From contig NC_026658.2 of the NCBI RefSeq assembly GCF_000004075.3, forward strand, positions 14,186,075 through 14,250,074: 64,000 bases of DNA, in the 5' to 3' direction. Both the position numbers and the translations under genes were made by a program. The DNA comes from Cucumis sativus (lineage: Eukaryota > Streptophyta > Magnoliopsida > Cucurbitales > Cucurbitaceae). The notes under the pieces are model-generated. The model had not been told where the DNA came from and ran no database searches. It worked only from the letters and a program-made list of their open reading frames with translations. Position 1 is the stretch's first letter; every line of letters begins with the position of its first letter. Of the stretch, positions 63,471-64,000 are shown piece by piece.

Positions 63471-64000
63471 CTGTGAGTTCATGTACAAAAGGGGGAAAAG
63501 AAAATCAACACCGAGGTTAGGATGTTCTACAATAACAAAATGCAGTTAATATGAACAATTGTACCACCTTATTAAACACAACTTGTGGTCACAGGTATCC
63601 ATGATTTTGGTTTGAAAAGAGAAATACAGAGTACACAAATTTTGAAGGAAAAAACATCCTCAAGAAGATAAAACAAACAGTAAATCATCAATCGACCAAA
63701 AAGATTAGACTAATGGGTTATGGTAAATTACTAGTACTAAAAAGATTAGATTATAGCGATGGAGAATCCAACCCATCTCGTCAGTTTATAAGCATATAAG
63801 CATCTCATAATTCAAACTATAATCAACATTTTGATTACAAATCATTCTATAACAAATAATGAAAACCAACCCCAAAGAAACAATTAATTAGAAGTACTTG
63901 AAGGCAAGTCAAATCTAAGACAAACATATTCAATACTTGATTTCCAAAAGAATGTAAATAACAACCGACGAGCAGTATCCAAATGATCTCACAAAGAACG
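63471..64000. other. Probable intron of the edge gene
   Basis: AT-rich sequence without an open frame of coding character. It follows the acceptor at 63471-63473 on the minus strand, so it is probably intron. No upstream donor was identified with confidence. Confidence 0.4.

Overview
The window is nuclear DNA of a dicot plant. It is strongly AT-rich, with intron-split genes (GT...AG junctions, T-rich introns), widely spaced genes, many TA microsatellites and small dispersed repeats. The proteins are all plant-type (MATE/DTX, PLS-class PPR, RbcX, SIAMESE-related, IQD, ICR, euAP2). The repeat texture and protein flavour look cucurbit-like (Cucumis or relative), but that is an inference from general familiarity, not a database match.

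Layout, left to right. 1-2.3 kb: intergenic. 3.2-6.6 kb (+): 13-coding-exon MATE transporter of the DTX42/FRD3 citrate clade, with a leader intron. 7.9-10.4 kb (+): intronless PPR protein. 11.5-12.9 kb (-): five-exon RbcX2 Rubisco-assembly chaperone, convergent with the PPR gene. 15.4-18.4 kb (+): two-RRM hnRNP F/H-like protein whose start codon lies 2.2 kb upstream of the main exon. 20.1-20.5 kb (+): single-exon SIAMESE-related CDK inhibitor. 20.8-33.2 kb: a gene-poor stretch of AT-rich DNA and repeat debris. 34.3-37.1 kb (+): IQ67-domain calmodulin-binding protein. 38.5-39.5 kb (+): TIM14/PAM18 J-protein. 44.1-46.3 kb (+): coiled-coil ROP-interactor (ICR). 51.1-55.0 kb (-): ten-exon APETALA2/TOE transcription factor with an intact miR172 site. 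55-63.3 kb: intergenic with MITE-like and hairpin-array repeats. 63.36-63.47 kb (-): terminal exon of a gene running off the right edge.

I rebuilt the exon chains by hand. For MATE, RbcX2, the RRM gene, IQD, TIM14, ICR and AP2 the summed coding lengths are all multiples of three and each chain ends at a stop codon. The genes are ordinary housekeeping or regulatory plant genes and do not form a functional cluster. Calmodulin/microtubule (IQD) and ROP/microtubule (ICR) functions lie near one another, but I see no evidence that this is more than chance.

I found no convincing previously undescribed gene system. The most unusual non-coding structures are: a degenerate array of ATCTCGG/CCGAGAT hairpin units at 60.15-60.58 kb with an inverted relative at 55.46-55.64 kb; a MITE with clear terminal inverted repeats at 60.65-60.87 kb; a GGGCAG cluster upstream of the SMR gene; and a roughly 100-bp tandem repeat inside the leader intron of the IQD gene.
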